Origin: Labrenzia sp. VG12
GTDB taxonomy: Bacteria; Pseudomonadota; Alphaproteobacteria; Rhizobiales; Stappiaceae
Direction: 5' to 3'
Length of the DNA stretch: 64,000 bases
Assembly (NCBI RefSeq): GCF_002237595.1
Contig: NZ_CP022529.1
Location: forward strand, 3,906,001-3,970,000
Under the pieces are notes generated by a model. The model saw nothing but the letters and a program-made list of their open reading frames with translations. It did no database searches and was not told where the DNA came from. Of this stretch, positions 45,058 through 53,401 are shown one piece after another. The translations under genes and the position numbers were made by a program. Within the stretch, counting starts at the first letter, position 1; each line of letters starts with the position of its first letter.

Positions 45058-45725
45058 CGTCCTGGAGCTTCGCCCTGTTTCAGCGCGACCTGCGCCTTTC
45101 CGTTCGCATCGGCGGCAGCGCACTGGTCGGCGTCCTGTTTTTCCTGGCCGTTGTGACCGTTATCCCGTTTGGCGTCGGCCCGGATCTCAATCTTCTGGCG
45201 CGCATCGGCCCCGCCATCCTGTGGATCGGCGCATTGCTGGCGACGCTGCTGGGGCTGGATCGCCTGTTCCAGGCGGACAGGGAAGACGGCACGCTCGACC
45301 TGATGCTGATGGCCGGACGGCCGCTGGAACTGCTGGTTCTGGTCAAGTGCCTCGCCCACTGGGTGGCGACCGGCCTGCCTTTGGTCATCGCGGCCCCGCT
45401 TCTGGGCATTTTCCTCAATCTCGACCCGGTGGCCATGGGCGCCGTCACGCTGACGCTGCTGGTCGGAACGCCTGCCCTCACCCTGATCGGGGCAATCGGC
45501 GCCTCCCTGACCGTGTCCCTGCGGCGCGGTGGCCTGCTTCTGGCGGTGCTGGTCGTGCCGCTGGCCATTCCGGTCCTGATTTTCGGCGTCAGCGCGACTG
45601 ACGCCGCGCTGCATGACCCGGTTCCCTTCCTGACACCGTTCCTGATCCTGTGCGCCCTCAGCCTCGTCGCCGCCGTGATTGGCCCGTTGGCGTCTGCGAC
45701 AGCGCTGCGTTTTTCCGCCGATTGA
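45054..45725 (+). CDS. ccmB: Heme exporter protein CcmB
   Basis: Membrane subunit of the CcmABCD complex. The 223-residue protein has six spans and the typical start SWSFALFQRDLRLSVRIGGSALVGVLFFLAVVTVIPFGVGPD, then LDRLFQADREDGTLDLML, the conserved charged loop that contacts CcmA. The start overlaps the ccmA stop by 4 bases. In most alphaproteobacteria ccmC follows directly; here a gene on the opposite strand intervenes. Confidence 0.95.
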   Translation: MTSWSFALFQRDLRLSVRIGGSALVGVLFFLAVVTVIPFGVGPDLNLLARIGPAILWIGALLATLLGLDRLFQADREDGTLDLMLMAGRPLELLVLVKCLAHWVATGLPLVIAAPLLGIFLNLDPVAMGAVTLTLLVGTPALTLIGAIGASLTVSLRRGGLLLAVLVVPLAIPVLIFGVSATDAALHDPVPFLTPFLILCALSLVAAVIGPLASATALRFSAD

Positions 45726-45759
45726 GAGACCTGCTGAAAGCCGCCCGTTCCCTTTCCAG

Positions 45760-46392
45760 CTACTGCCTGTCGCCGGTCGCAATGCGGATCGCCAGCAAGG
45801 CAAACACGCCTGCCAGAAGGTAGTTCGGCAGCTTGCGCAGCCGTGAGACCCGCCCGAGATGGACGCGAAAATGTCCCCCGAGAAGGACAACCGCTCCATT
45901 GACCAGAAGCCCGATCCCGTTCAACACGGAGGCCAGCACCAGCATCTGGAACGTGATGCCCCCCGAGGCCGGCGTCACAAACTGTGGAAACAGCGCAATC
46001 ACGAACAAAGCCATCTTGGGATTGAGCAGGTTTGTGGCAAGGCCGTCGAAAACGATCCGTCGGCCCGAAAGCCGGGTCGGGCATGTCTCCCGGGTGCCTA
46101 TGAGTGGCGCGGCACGCAGGGACTTGAGGGCCAGATAGAGCAAGTAGAAACATCCCGCCCATCGAACCGCCTCATATGCCGCCGGAACAGTTGCAAGGAG
46201 CTGTGACAGCCCGAGCGCAGCTGCAAGGGCATGACAATACGTTCCCAACACAATTCCAAGATAGGTCTGAAAACCCGCGGATCGCCCCTGGGTGATGCTT
46301 CTGGAAGCGATGAGCAGCATGTCCGGGCCCGGCGTGGCCGTAAGCACAAACGAGGCAAGGGCGAACAAGATAAGCGTGGAAAGGTCCGGCAT
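45760..46392 (-). CDS. LysE/RhtB family exporter
   Basis: The 210-residue inner-membrane exporter of amino acids or related solutes has six spans. The family start LILFALASFVLTATPGPDMLLIASRSITQGRSAGFQTYLGIVLG, the GATNLLNPK-like FDGLATNLLNPKMALF, and FPQFVTP are all present. The ATG at 46392 has AAGGATT upstream. It lies in inverse orientation between ccmB and ccmC, breaking an otherwise conserved operon; no regulator of the LysG type is adjacent. The substrate is unknown. Confidence 0.9.
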   Translation of the reverse strand: MPDLSTLILFALASFVLTATPGPDMLLIASRSITQGRSAGFQTYLGIVLGTYCHALAAALGLSQLLATVPAAYEAVRWAGCFYLLYLALKSLRAAPLIGTRETCPTRLSGRRIVFDGLATNLLNPKMALFVIALFPQFVTPASGGITFQMLVLASVLNGIGLLVNGAVVLLGGHFRVHLGRVSRLRKLPNYLLAGVFALLAIRIATGDRQ

Positions 46393-46548
46393 GGTTAAAT
46401 CCTTGAGATTGGAGCCGGAATCTCCGTTTATCAGTTTCCTCTGCCATTTCAAGCGCAAAGCGCTTCAAGGCCAATTGACCAAAAGCAATGCGCTGCTGTG
46501 TCACTCTGGTCCATTGAAGCGGACGCAGCTCTAGATTAGAACGGTTCC

Positions 46549-47316
46549 ATGGCAATCTGGGATTATGCAAATCCGACGCGCTTCTTGAGGCTGGTGCAGG
46601 TGGTTCTGCCCTGGCTGATCGGCTTGTGCGTCCTCTCGTTCGCGGCCGGTCTTTACCTCGGCTTTTTCGTGGCGCCGGAAGACTATCAGCAAGGCGACAC
46701 CGTCCGGATCATGTATATCCACGTACCGTCGGCCTGGCTGGCCATGATGTGCTACTCGGTCATGGCGATCGCATCTCTCGGCACTCTGGTCTGGAAACAT
46801 CCGCTCGCCGACGTCTCGGCAAAATGCGCTGCACCGATCGGCGCTGCCTTTACCTTCATGGCGCTGGTGACCGGCTCGCTCTGGGGCAAACCCATGTGGG
46901 GCACCTACTGGGTCTGGGATGCGCGCCTGACCTCCGTGCTGGTGCTGCTGATCATGTATCTGGGCCTGATGACGCTGTGGCGCACCATGGACGACCAGAT
47001 CAAGGCAGGAAAGGCGGCAGCCGTCTTGACCCTTGTCGGTGCGCTGAACCTTCCGATCATCAAGTTTTCGGTCGACTGGTGGAACACGCTGCACCAGCCT
47101 GCCAGCGTCGTCCGCATGGACGGCCCGACCATTCACCCGGACATTCTCTGGCCGCTTCTGATCATGGCCATTGCCTTCACGTTGCTGTTTTTCGTGCTGC
47201 ACCTGATGGCCATGCGCAATGAAATCCTGAGGCGGCGGGTGCGCCGGCTGCGCCAGCACGCGGCAAGCGCCGCTCAACCCGGCACGGCAACCGCTGCCGC
47301 CCAGCCTGCGGAGTAA
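46549..47316 (+). CDS. ccmC: Heme transporter/handling protein CcmC
   Basis: Delivers heme to CcmE in the cytochrome c maturation system. The 255-residue membrane protein has six spans and the tryptophan-rich motif WGKPMWGTYWVWDARLTSVLVL, a hallmark of the heme-handling protein superfamily. Conserved histidines lie in MYIHVPSAWLAM and WWNTLHQPASV. With the LysE gene reversed upstream, it must have its own promoter in the 156-bp gap. ccmD follows after 4 bases. Confidence 0.95.
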   Translation: MAIWDYANPTRFLRLVQVVLPWLIGLCVLSFAAGLYLGFFVAPEDYQQGDTVRIMYIHVPSAWLAMMCYSVMAIASLGTLVWKHPLADVSAKCAAPIGAAFTFMALVTGSLWGKPMWGTYWVWDARLTSVLVLLIMYLGLMTLWRTMDDQIKAGKAAAVLTLVGALNLPIIKFSVDWWNTLHQPASVVRMDGPTIHPDILWPLLIMAIAFTLLFFVLHLMAMRNEILRRRVRRLRQHAASAAQPGTATAAAQPAE

Positions 47317-47320
47317 CCCC

Positions 47321-47503
47321 ATGGATCTTGGACCGCACGCCGGTTTCATCATCGCGTCCTATGGACTGTGCGCCCTGACGGTACTTGGTCTGATCGCGTG
47401 GGTGCGCATCGACAAGGCCCTGCAGGAAAAGGCCTTGAAGGAACTTGCCGAGCAGGGCGTCAGCCGTCCGCGGGAAGAAGAAAAGGGTGATCTGGCAACA
47501 TGA
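47321..47503 (+). CDS. ccmD: Heme exporter protein CcmD
   Basis: The 60-residue protein has one span (about residues 8-28, GFIIASYGLCALTVLGLIAWV) and a basic, helical cytoplasmic tail. It stabilises the CcmABC-CcmE complex. Its start lies 4 bases after the ccmC stop and its own stop overlaps the ccmG start by 4 bases. Position and single-span pattern identify it. Confidence 0.88.
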   Translation: MDLGPHAGFIIASYGLCALTVLGLIAWVRIDKALQEKALKELAEQGVSRPREEEKGDLAT

Positions 47504-48123
47504 CCTCCCCCGATGCTGATGCCGGGCCCTCCACGGACGCCGCAGAAACACCGCCGAAACGCGGTTTCCCCGTTCTGGTCCTGCTGCCGCTTATCGTGTT
47601 CGCAGCACTGGCCGCCCTTTTCCTGTTCCAGCTGACCCTGGGAGGAGACCCGCAGAAAATTCCGTCTGCGCTGATCAACAAGCCGGCCCCGGAGTTTGTT
47701 TTGCCTCCGGTGGATGGTCTTGTCGAGAACGGCAGGCAAATGCCCGGCTTTGCCAGCTCGGACCTTGTCGGGAAGATATCGGTCGTGAATGTTTTTGCCT
47801 CCTGGTGCGTGCCCTGCCGCCAGGAACACCCGTTGCTGGAGGAACTGGCCAAGGTCGACGGCATCGAACTGGTCGGCATCAACTACAAGGACAAGCCGGA
47901 AAACGCGCACCGGTTTCTCGGCAGCCTGGGCAATCCCTATGACCGTATCGGCGCGGACACGATCGGCCGGACAGCGATCGAATGGGGTGTTTACGGCGTT
48001 CCGGAAACCTTCATTGTCGATGAGAAAGGCATGATCCGCTACAAGTTCATCGGACCGCTCAGCCCGTCCACCTATCAGGAAACCTTCCTGCCGGAACTCA
48101 GGAAAGTGATGGCTGGCGGCTGA
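47500..48123 (+). CDS. ccmG: Thiol:disulfide interchange protein CcmG/DsbE
   Basis: Periplasmic membrane-anchored thioredoxin-like protein that reduces apocytochrome c cysteines. The 207-residue protein has one N-terminal anchor (about residues 23-45), then a thioredoxin fold with WCVPC (Cys103 and Cys106) and the family insert INYKDKPENAHRFLGSLGNPYDRIGAD. GVYGVPETFIVDEKG carries the cis-proline. It is the last gene of ccmCDG, coupled to ccmD by an ATGA overlap. Confidence 0.95.
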   Translation: MTSPDADAGPSTDAAETPPKRGFPVLVLLPLIVFAALAALFLFQLTLGGDPQKIPSALINKPAPEFVLPPVDGLVENGRQMPGFASSDLVGKISVVNVFASWCVPCRQEHPLLEELAKVDGIELVGINYKDKPENAHRFLGSLGNPYDRIGADTIGRTAIEWGVYGVPETFIVDEKGMIRYKFIGPLSPSTYQETFLPELRKVMAGG

Positions 48124-48267
48124 AGACCACCGCCGGCTCACTCAATTGCCTGCAATTCTCACAATTCCGCGAAATTGCCGATAAATCGAAAAAGTCACCG
48201 GCTCGTGACTCGCGATTGACTGCCCCATTGCATATTTTAAGGGCAATCAAACGAGGGATTGAGCCAA

Positions 48268-49041
48268 ATGGTGGGAATATTGTCCCGGAAAGCGTCGCGC
48301 GCTTTCCGAACCGGACTTGTCGTCATCGCCGGAATAGTCGCTGCCGCTACCACGTCGGGTGCTGCGGGCGCGCAGCCTGAAAAGGTCGTCGAGCTGTTTA
48401 CCAGCCAGGGCTGTTCGTCCTGTCCACCTGCCGACCAGCTTGCCGAGCGGCTGGTCGAGCAGGAAAAAGACGTTCTGACCGTGCTCATGCCCGTCGATTA
48501 CTGGGACTATCTCGGATGGAAGGACACGCTTGCCAGCCCGGTTTTCTCGCAACGCCAGCGTGCCTATGCCAACCGCCGCGGTGACCGCTCCGTCTACACG
48601 CCGCAAATGGTCATCAACGGTGAGGAACATGTCGTCGGCAGCCGGGAAACCGATGTGCGTGCGGCGCTTGCCCGCACCGATCCGTTCACGGCCAAGGTCA
48701 GTCTGAAGATCTCCGACATGGTGGTTCAGGCAACAGTGGACGGCGACCTGCCCCAAGGTGCCAAGATGGCAACCGTCTATTTCCTGCGCATCAAGGAAGA
48801 GGCGCTGGTCGACATCGGCCGCGGCGAGAATGCCGGTCGCAAGATCCGCTATGTCAACGTGGTCCAGCAAATGCAGCCCATGGGCATGTGGTCCGGCGGC
48901 GCGGAAACCTTCCGCATGCCGAAATCGAAGCTGATGCTGAAAGGCGACGCCCGCTGTGCGATCCTGGTCCAGATCGAAGACCCGGACGGGCCGGGCATGA
49001 TTGTCGGTGCGGCCGTGATGGATTGGCAGAGCGGCTTCTGA
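48268..49041 (+). CDS. DUF1223 family exported thioredoxin-like protein
   Basis: The 257-residue protein has a signal peptide (cut after SGAAGA near residue 32) and the DUF1223 start VVELFTSQGCSSCPPADQLAERL. It contains a CxxC pair, then VDYWDYLGWKDTLASPVFSQRQRAY and YTPQMVINGEEHVVGS. The fold is thioredoxin-related. Genes of this family commonly sit near ccm or acnA genes in related bacteria. ATG 48268 is chosen because GAGGG lies 11 bases upstream; TTG at 48259 is an alternative. Confidence 0.9.
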   Translation: MVGILSRKASRAFRTGLVVIAGIVAAATTSGAAGAQPEKVVELFTSQGCSSCPPADQLAERLVEQEKDVLTVLMPVDYWDYLGWKDTLASPVFSQRQRAYANRRGDRSVYTPQMVINGEEHVVGSRETDVRAALARTDPFTAKVSLKISDMVVQATVDGDLPQGAKMATVYFLRIKEEALVDIGRGENAGRKIRYVNVVQQMQPMGMWSGGAETFRMPKSKLMLKGDARCAILVQIEDPDGPGMIVGAAVMDWQSGF

Positions 49042-49305
49042 TGCCCTACCGGCCAGATTGGTTCCCTCTGGCCGGAAAAGCCCAGACCGCGCAAGGTGTG
49101 ACCGAAACACAATTCCTCCCGATATTTCTGAGGCCAAGGCCCCGTAACGGCTTGCGGTCCCCGCAAAAACTGCTACCCCTTGCGCGGCTCGGCCAAAAGG
49201 CGGCGAGCCGCCCATAAAAGGACAGGGCGGCCGGATTGCCTTGGGCCGATCGCGTTCGCCGCTTTTCGCCGGTTCGGCCGGAAAGCAGATCCTCGGGGGA
49301 CTGGC

Positions 49306-50199
49306 ATGGACCTGCGCCGCAAGCTGCAAATTGCCTTTTTCAGCATTATCGTCGGCCTTGTGGTACTGGCCCTGAAAACGGGTGCCTATCTGCTGACGGG
49401 ATCCGTGGCGCTTTATTCGGACGCACTGGAAACCACGGTCAACATTGCCTCCTCGACCGCCGCGCTTGCGGCTGTCTGGTTTGCTGCCAAGCCTGCGGAC
49501 AGCAATCACCCCTATGGACATGACAAGGTCGAGTATTTCGCCGCCGTTCTCGTTGGCGTGATGATCGTGCTCGCGGCTCTCTCGATCTTCCGGGAGGCTT
49601 GGATCGGCTTCACGCAAGGCGAAAGCCCGGTCTATTCGTCCGAAGGCATCGCCATGAACGTGGTCGCTGCCCTGATCAACGCCGGCTGGGCCCGCTATCT
49701 GATGATCAGCGGCCGGAAGGCCAGGTCGCCGGCTCTCGTCGCCGATGGCAAGCACCTCTTGACGGATGTCGTCAGCTCCGTTGGCGTCCTGCTTGGTGTG
49801 GTGCTGGTGATGCTGACCGGCTGGAAGGTGCTTGATCCGGCGCTGGCGGTGCTCGTCGGCCTGACCGTTCTCTGGTCCGGCTGGGGGCTGGTCAAGGAAT
49901 CTGTCGGCGGCCTGATGGATGAAGCCGCCTCCGGCGAGGTCCTTGAAAAGATCCGCGTCCTGATATCCGAACACGGCGAGGGTGCACTCGAAGCCCATGA
50001 TCTTCGCACCCGCATCGCCGGCCGGTCGACCTTCGTCGATTTTCACCTCGTGGTTCCGGGCACCATGCCGGTCGAAGAGGCCCACGACATCTGTGACCGG
50101 ATCGAGGAAGCCATTGCCGAAGATGTGCCCGGCGCGCGCATCACCATTCATGTGGAACCCGAACACAAGGCCAAGCATTCCGGAATTGTCGTGCTCTAG
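49306..50199 (+). CDS. Cation diffusion facilitator (CDF) transporter
   Basis: The 297-residue divalent-cation exporter has six spans. The metal-site patterns are LYSDALETTVN in span 2 and ADGKHLLTDVVSS in span 5, with HPYGHDKVEYFAAV between. The C-terminal cytoplasmic ferredoxin-like domain carries VDFHLVVPGTMPVEEAHDICDRIE and ITIHVEPE. In span 5 the site reads HxxxD rather than DxxxD, the arrangement of zinc-type transporters. GGGGGA precedes the ATG; longer starts upstream lack one. No metal regulator is adjacent. Confidence 0.93.
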   Translation: MDLRRKLQIAFFSIIVGLVVLALKTGAYLLTGSVALYSDALETTVNIASSTAALAAVWFAAKPADSNHPYGHDKVEYFAAVLVGVMIVLAALSIFREAWIGFTQGESPVYSSEGIAMNVVAALINAGWARYLMISGRKARSPALVADGKHLLTDVVSSVGVLLGVVLVMLTGWKVLDPALAVLVGLTVLWSGWGLVKESVGGLMDEAASGEVLEKIRVLISEHGEGALEAHDLRTRIAGRSTFVDFHLVVPGTMPVEEAHDICDRIEEAIAEDVPGARITIHVEPEHKAKHSGIVVL

Positions 50200-50247
50200 G
50201 AAACCCATGCCGAACCGTCAAACAGCAAACCACCAGGCAGCTAACTG

Positions 50248-51075
50248 ATGCCCTCCTGGCAGCGATGGCAGGCCCAGCTGGCGGATCACCTGATCCTGAT
50301 CTGCGGCGCGCTGTTCATGGTGGTGCCCGTCTGGATGCTGGTGGCGGCAACCACCCATCTTCCCGGTGCGCGACCCTTTCCCCGGCTGGATCCGGGCACC
50401 GGCGCACTGGAGAACTATTCGGGGTTTCTCACCAGCAGTGCCGGGTTTTCCGGTGACGTGACCGTGCTGGCAATGCTCTGGAACTCGTTTCTCCTCGGCA
50501 CCGGTTTTGCAGCACTGAAGGTGCTGCTTTCGCTGCTGGCCGCCTATGCGCTGATCTATTTTCGTGTGCGCTTTGCCAGCGCGATCTTCGCGGTTCTGCT
50601 GTTGACACTGATGCTGCCGCTGGAATCCCGTTTTCTGCCGACATATGAGGTCGTGGCACAGCTTGGGCTGGTCAACAGCCGGTCAGGTCTGATCATGCCG
50701 CTGGTGGCCTCGGGGCTCGGCACGCTGTTCTTTCGCCAGTTTCTCCTGACAGTGCCGGACACGCTGCTGGAATCGGCAAGACTGGACGGTGCCGGCCCGT
50801 TCAAATTCCTGAAGGACATCCTGCTGCCACTCTCCGGCCCGACTGCGGCGGCCCTGTTCCTCGTCCTGTTCGTCAATGGCTGGAACCAGTATCTGTGGCC
50901 GGTCATCGTGACGACGGAAGAAAGCACCTACACGCTCGTTCGCGGCATGCAGTTTTTCGGCAATTCCAGCCTGCGCGGCCTGATGCTCGCCGTCATCGCC
51001 ATGCTGCCCCCCGCACTTCTTGTCATCTTGTTTCAAAGACAAGTCGTTAAAGGTCTGTTTGACGGCTCACACTAA
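50248..51075 (+). CDS. Carbohydrate ABC transporter permease, MalG/UgpE type
   Basis: The 275-residue inner-membrane permease has six spans and the EAA-loop motif VPDTLLESARLDGAGPFKFLKDILLPLSGPT (about residues 165-200), which docks to the ATPase. The sequence pattern LLLTLMLPLESRFLPTYEVVAQLGLVNSRSGLI is that of UgpE-like glycerol-3-phosphate or oligosaccharide permeases. No partner permease, ATPase or binding protein lies beside it, so it is an orphan or part of a dispersed system. It follows the CDF gene by 48 bases on the same strand. Confidence 0.88.
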   Translation: MPSWQRWQAQLADHLILICGALFMVVPVWMLVAATTHLPGARPFPRLDPGTGALENYSGFLTSSAGFSGDVTVLAMLWNSFLLGTGFAALKVLLSLLAAYALIYFRVRFASAIFAVLLLTLMLPLESRFLPTYEVVAQLGLVNSRSGLIMPLVASGLGTLFFRQFLLTVPDTLLESARLDGAGPFKFLKDILLPLSGPTAAALFLVLFVNGWNQYLWPVIVTTEESTYTLVRGMQFFGNSSLRGLMLAVIAMLPPALLVILFQRQVVKGLFDGSH

Positions 51076-51129
51076 ACTGCGCCTACCCCGGAAACGGGCG
51101 GCCTCAACCCCTTGGAAAGACAGACAAGC

Positions 51130-51810
51130 ATGGCATTTGAAGCGATCCTGTTTGATTGCGACGGCGTTCTGGTCGATTCGGAAAAGATCTATGTCGATGT
51201 GGAACGCGAACATCTGGCACGGATCGGACTCACCTACGAGCTGGACGAATACATGGACCGTTTCCAGGGCCTTGGCAGCGATGATTTCTGGGCAGCCCTC
51301 GATGCGGATTACCGGGTTCTCGGAAAAGGGCCTCTACCGGAGAGTTTCGGGCCGGATCTCGATGCAGCGACGCTGGAACGCATCGACCGGGAACTGTCGG
51401 AAATCAGCGGCATCAAGCAGCTGCTGGAAGCGCATGACGGTCCGCGCGCCGTTGCCTCTTCCTCCCGGTTGCACCGCCTGATCCACAAGCTCAAGCATAC
51501 GGGCCTGTTTGGGTTTTTCGACCCGCATATCTATTCCGGTGAACAGGTCACGAACGGCAAACCGGCCCCGGACCTGTTCCTCTTCGCCGCAAACAAACTC
51601 AGGGTGGACCCGGCAGCGACCCTCGTCATCGAGGACAGCGCCAATGGCGTGAAAGCCGGTCTGGCAGCGGGAATGACCGTCTGGGGTTTCGTCGGTGGCG
51701 GCCACAGCCACGACGGCCATGCGGAACAGCTCCATGCCGCAGGCGCCCATCGGGTTGTCGGCAGCCACGGCAATCTTTCTGAATTGCTCCGCGACCTCAC
51801 GGCCGCCTGA
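51130..51810 (+). CDS. HAD-superfamily hydrolase (beta-phosphoglucomutase/phosphatase-like)
   Basis: The 226-residue haloacid dehalogenase-fold enzyme has motif I FDCDGVLVDSE (nucleophile Asp9, acid Asp11), motif II AVASSSRLHRL, Lys in GKPAPDLFL and motif III VIEDSANGVKAGLAAGMTVWGF. The helical cap follows motif I. These are features of the beta-PGM/phosphatase group acting on sugar or phosphoglycolate-like phosphates; the substrate is not determined. A terminator follows. It may be co-transcribed with the permease upstream (54-base gap). Confidence 0.92.
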   Translation: MAFEAILFDCDGVLVDSEKIYVDVEREHLARIGLTYELDEYMDRFQGLGSDDFWAALDADYRVLGKGPLPESFGPDLDAATLERIDRELSEISGIKQLLEAHDGPRAVASSSRLHRLIHKLKHTGLFGFFDPHIYSGEQVTNGKPAPDLFLFAANKLRVDPAATLVIEDSANGVKAGLAAGMTVWGFVGGGHSHDGHAEQLHAAGAHRVVGSHGNLSELLRDLTAA

Positions 51811-51818
51811 CCGCACAA

Positions 51819-51844
51819 AACGGGCGGCCCTGGAGCCGCCCGTT
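51819..51844. terminator. Terminator between HAD gene and amtB-2
   Basis: The 10-bp stem AACGGGCGGC/GCCGCCCGTT encloses a 6-base loop. The two flanking genes converge, so it probably acts on both. Confidence 0.8.
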
Positions 51845-51860
51845 CAGCTTTCCAAAGTGC

Positions 51861-53081
51861 TTAGCGCCCCAGATCGTGTTCCGGATTGGCGCTGATCTTG
51901 TGGATCGAAAGATCCGCGCCCTGGCGCTCTTCTTCCGCGGACAGGCGCAGGCCCATGACGGCCTTCAGAACACCATAGACAACAAAGCCGGCTCCCAGTG
52001 CATAGCCGACGCCGATCACCGTACCGATGATCTGCGAGACCGGTGAAACGCCCCCCATGCCACCGAGGGCTTCCAGACCGAAGAAACCGGCGGCAATCGC
52101 TCCCCAGGCGCCGCAGATGCCGTGCAACGGCCAGACACCGAGAACATCGTCGATCTTCAACTTGTTCTGGCAGATCTCGAAGCCGATCACGAAGATCGCT
52201 CCGGCAACACCACCGACCAGCAGACTGCCGACCGGGTGCATGACATCGGAGCCTGCACAGACGGCCACCAGACCGGCCAGGGCACCGTTGTGAACAAAGC
52301 CGGGGTCGTTCCTGCCGACGACAAGCGCCACCAGAATGCCGCCAACCATGGCCATGAGCGAGTTGATGGCCACGAGGCCGGAGACGCTTTCCAGCGAGGC
52401 TGCTGTCATGACGTTGAAGCCGAACCAGCCGACACACAGCATCCAGGAACCGAGCGCCAGCCAGGGCAGAGACGAAGGCGGAATGCCGATCGGACGGCCA
52501 TTTCGATCATAGCGGCCACGACGTGCCCCCAGAAGCAGCACGGCTGCGAGTGCGATCCAGCCGCCAACCGCGTGCACCACGACAGAGCCGGCAAAATCAT
52601 GGAAACCTGCGCCGAAAGTGCTTTCAAGCCAGCCCTGGAAGCCGAAATTGCCGTTCCAGATCAGACCTTCAAACAGTGGGTAAACAATCCCGACCAGCGC
52701 GACCGTGGCCAGGCATTGCGGCCAGAATTTCATCCGCTCGGCAATTCCACCGGAGATGATGGCCGGAATGGCTGCAGCAAAGGTGGTCAGGAAGAAGAAC
52801 TTGACCAGCGTCAGTCCCTGAAGCTCAAAACCTTGACCGCCACCGGACAGGGTTGCGGCATTCACCAGGAAGGTGGTTCCATAGGCGACCGCGTAGCCAA
52901 CGAAGAAATAGGCAACGGTCGACAGGGCGAAATCCACCAGGATCTTCACCAGCGCGTTGACCTGGTTCTTTTGACGAACGGTACCGACTTCAAGAAAAGC
53001 AAAGCCGCCATGCATGGCGAACACGAGAATGGCCCCGACGAGGACAAAAAAGACGTCCCCGCCCACTCCTGTTTCATTCAT
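51861..53081 (-). CDS. amtB: Ammonium channel, Amt family (second copy)
   Basis: The 406-residue ammonium/ammonia channel has eleven likely spans. It carries the Amt signature FHDFAGSVVVHAVGGWIAL and WPLHGICGAWGAIA, each with one histidine of the pore pair. It has no cleavable signal peptide, starting MNETGVGGDVFFVLVGAIL. This and sequence distance make it a different Amt subgroup from the glnK-linked copy. The ATG at 53081 follows GGGGGTCAGAT. It lies 320 bases downstream of amtB-1, behind that gene's terminator, so it has its own promoter. Confidence 0.93.
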   Translation of the reverse strand: MNETGVGGDVFFVLVGAILVFAMHGGFAFLEVGTVRQKNQVNALVKILVDFALSTVAYFFVGYAVAYGTTFLVNAATLSGGGQGFELQGLTLVKFFFLTTFAAAIPAIISGGIAERMKFWPQCLATVALVGIVYPLFEGLIWNGNFGFQGWLESTFGAGFHDFAGSVVVHAVGGWIALAAVLLLGARRGRYDRNGRPIGIPPSSLPWLALGSWMLCVGWFGFNVMTAASLESVSGLVAINSLMAMVGGILVALVVGRNDPGFVHNGALAGLVAVCAGSDVMHPVGSLLVGGVAGAIFVIGFEICQNKLKIDDVLGVWPLHGICGAWGAIAAGFFGLEALGGMGGVSPVSQIIGTVIGVGYALGAGFVVYGVLKAVMGLRLSAEEERQGADLSIHKISANPEHDLGR

Positions 53082-53401
53082 ATCTGACCCCCAGTTGGGC
53101 AAACTGCCCTTTGTTTATGCGTTTCGGGAGCCAATGCATTCAAACAGCATGCCAATTGGGCAACTGATCAAGAAAAGCGCAGAAAATCGCCGTTTTGTTG
53201 GGCGAATTCGCCAAGAGGGACTGCATTTCGACCCAGTCGAACGGTTAGACCTTGTTCAATTGTCTGTTTTTTGTGCAATCCCACGACAGGAGACAAACTT
53301 CTGTGGCGGACACAAAAAAGAGCCCGGGGTTGCCCCCGGGCTTTCCAAGTTTGCGGTCTGAGCCAATAGACCGCCTGGGAGATTTTTGTCCGCGTCTCCG
53401 A
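53082..53401. other. Gap between the two amtB genes
   Basis: It holds the amtB-1 terminator (53317-53342) and the upstream region of amtB-2. No further gene is visible. AT-rich runs lie at 53165-53200 and 53250-53275. Confidence 0.5.
53317..53342 (-). terminator. Terminator after amtB-1
   Basis: The 9-bp stem AGCCCGGGG/CCCCGGGCT is followed on the minus strand by CTTTTTTG. It lies 60 bases beyond the amtB-1 stop. Confidence 0.88.

Noticed and set aside
48247..50208. Minus-strand 653-codon frame opposite DUF1223 and the CDF transporter
   Set aside because: Both plus-strand genes carry clear motifs; the reverse frame is open only because of GC-rich codon bias.
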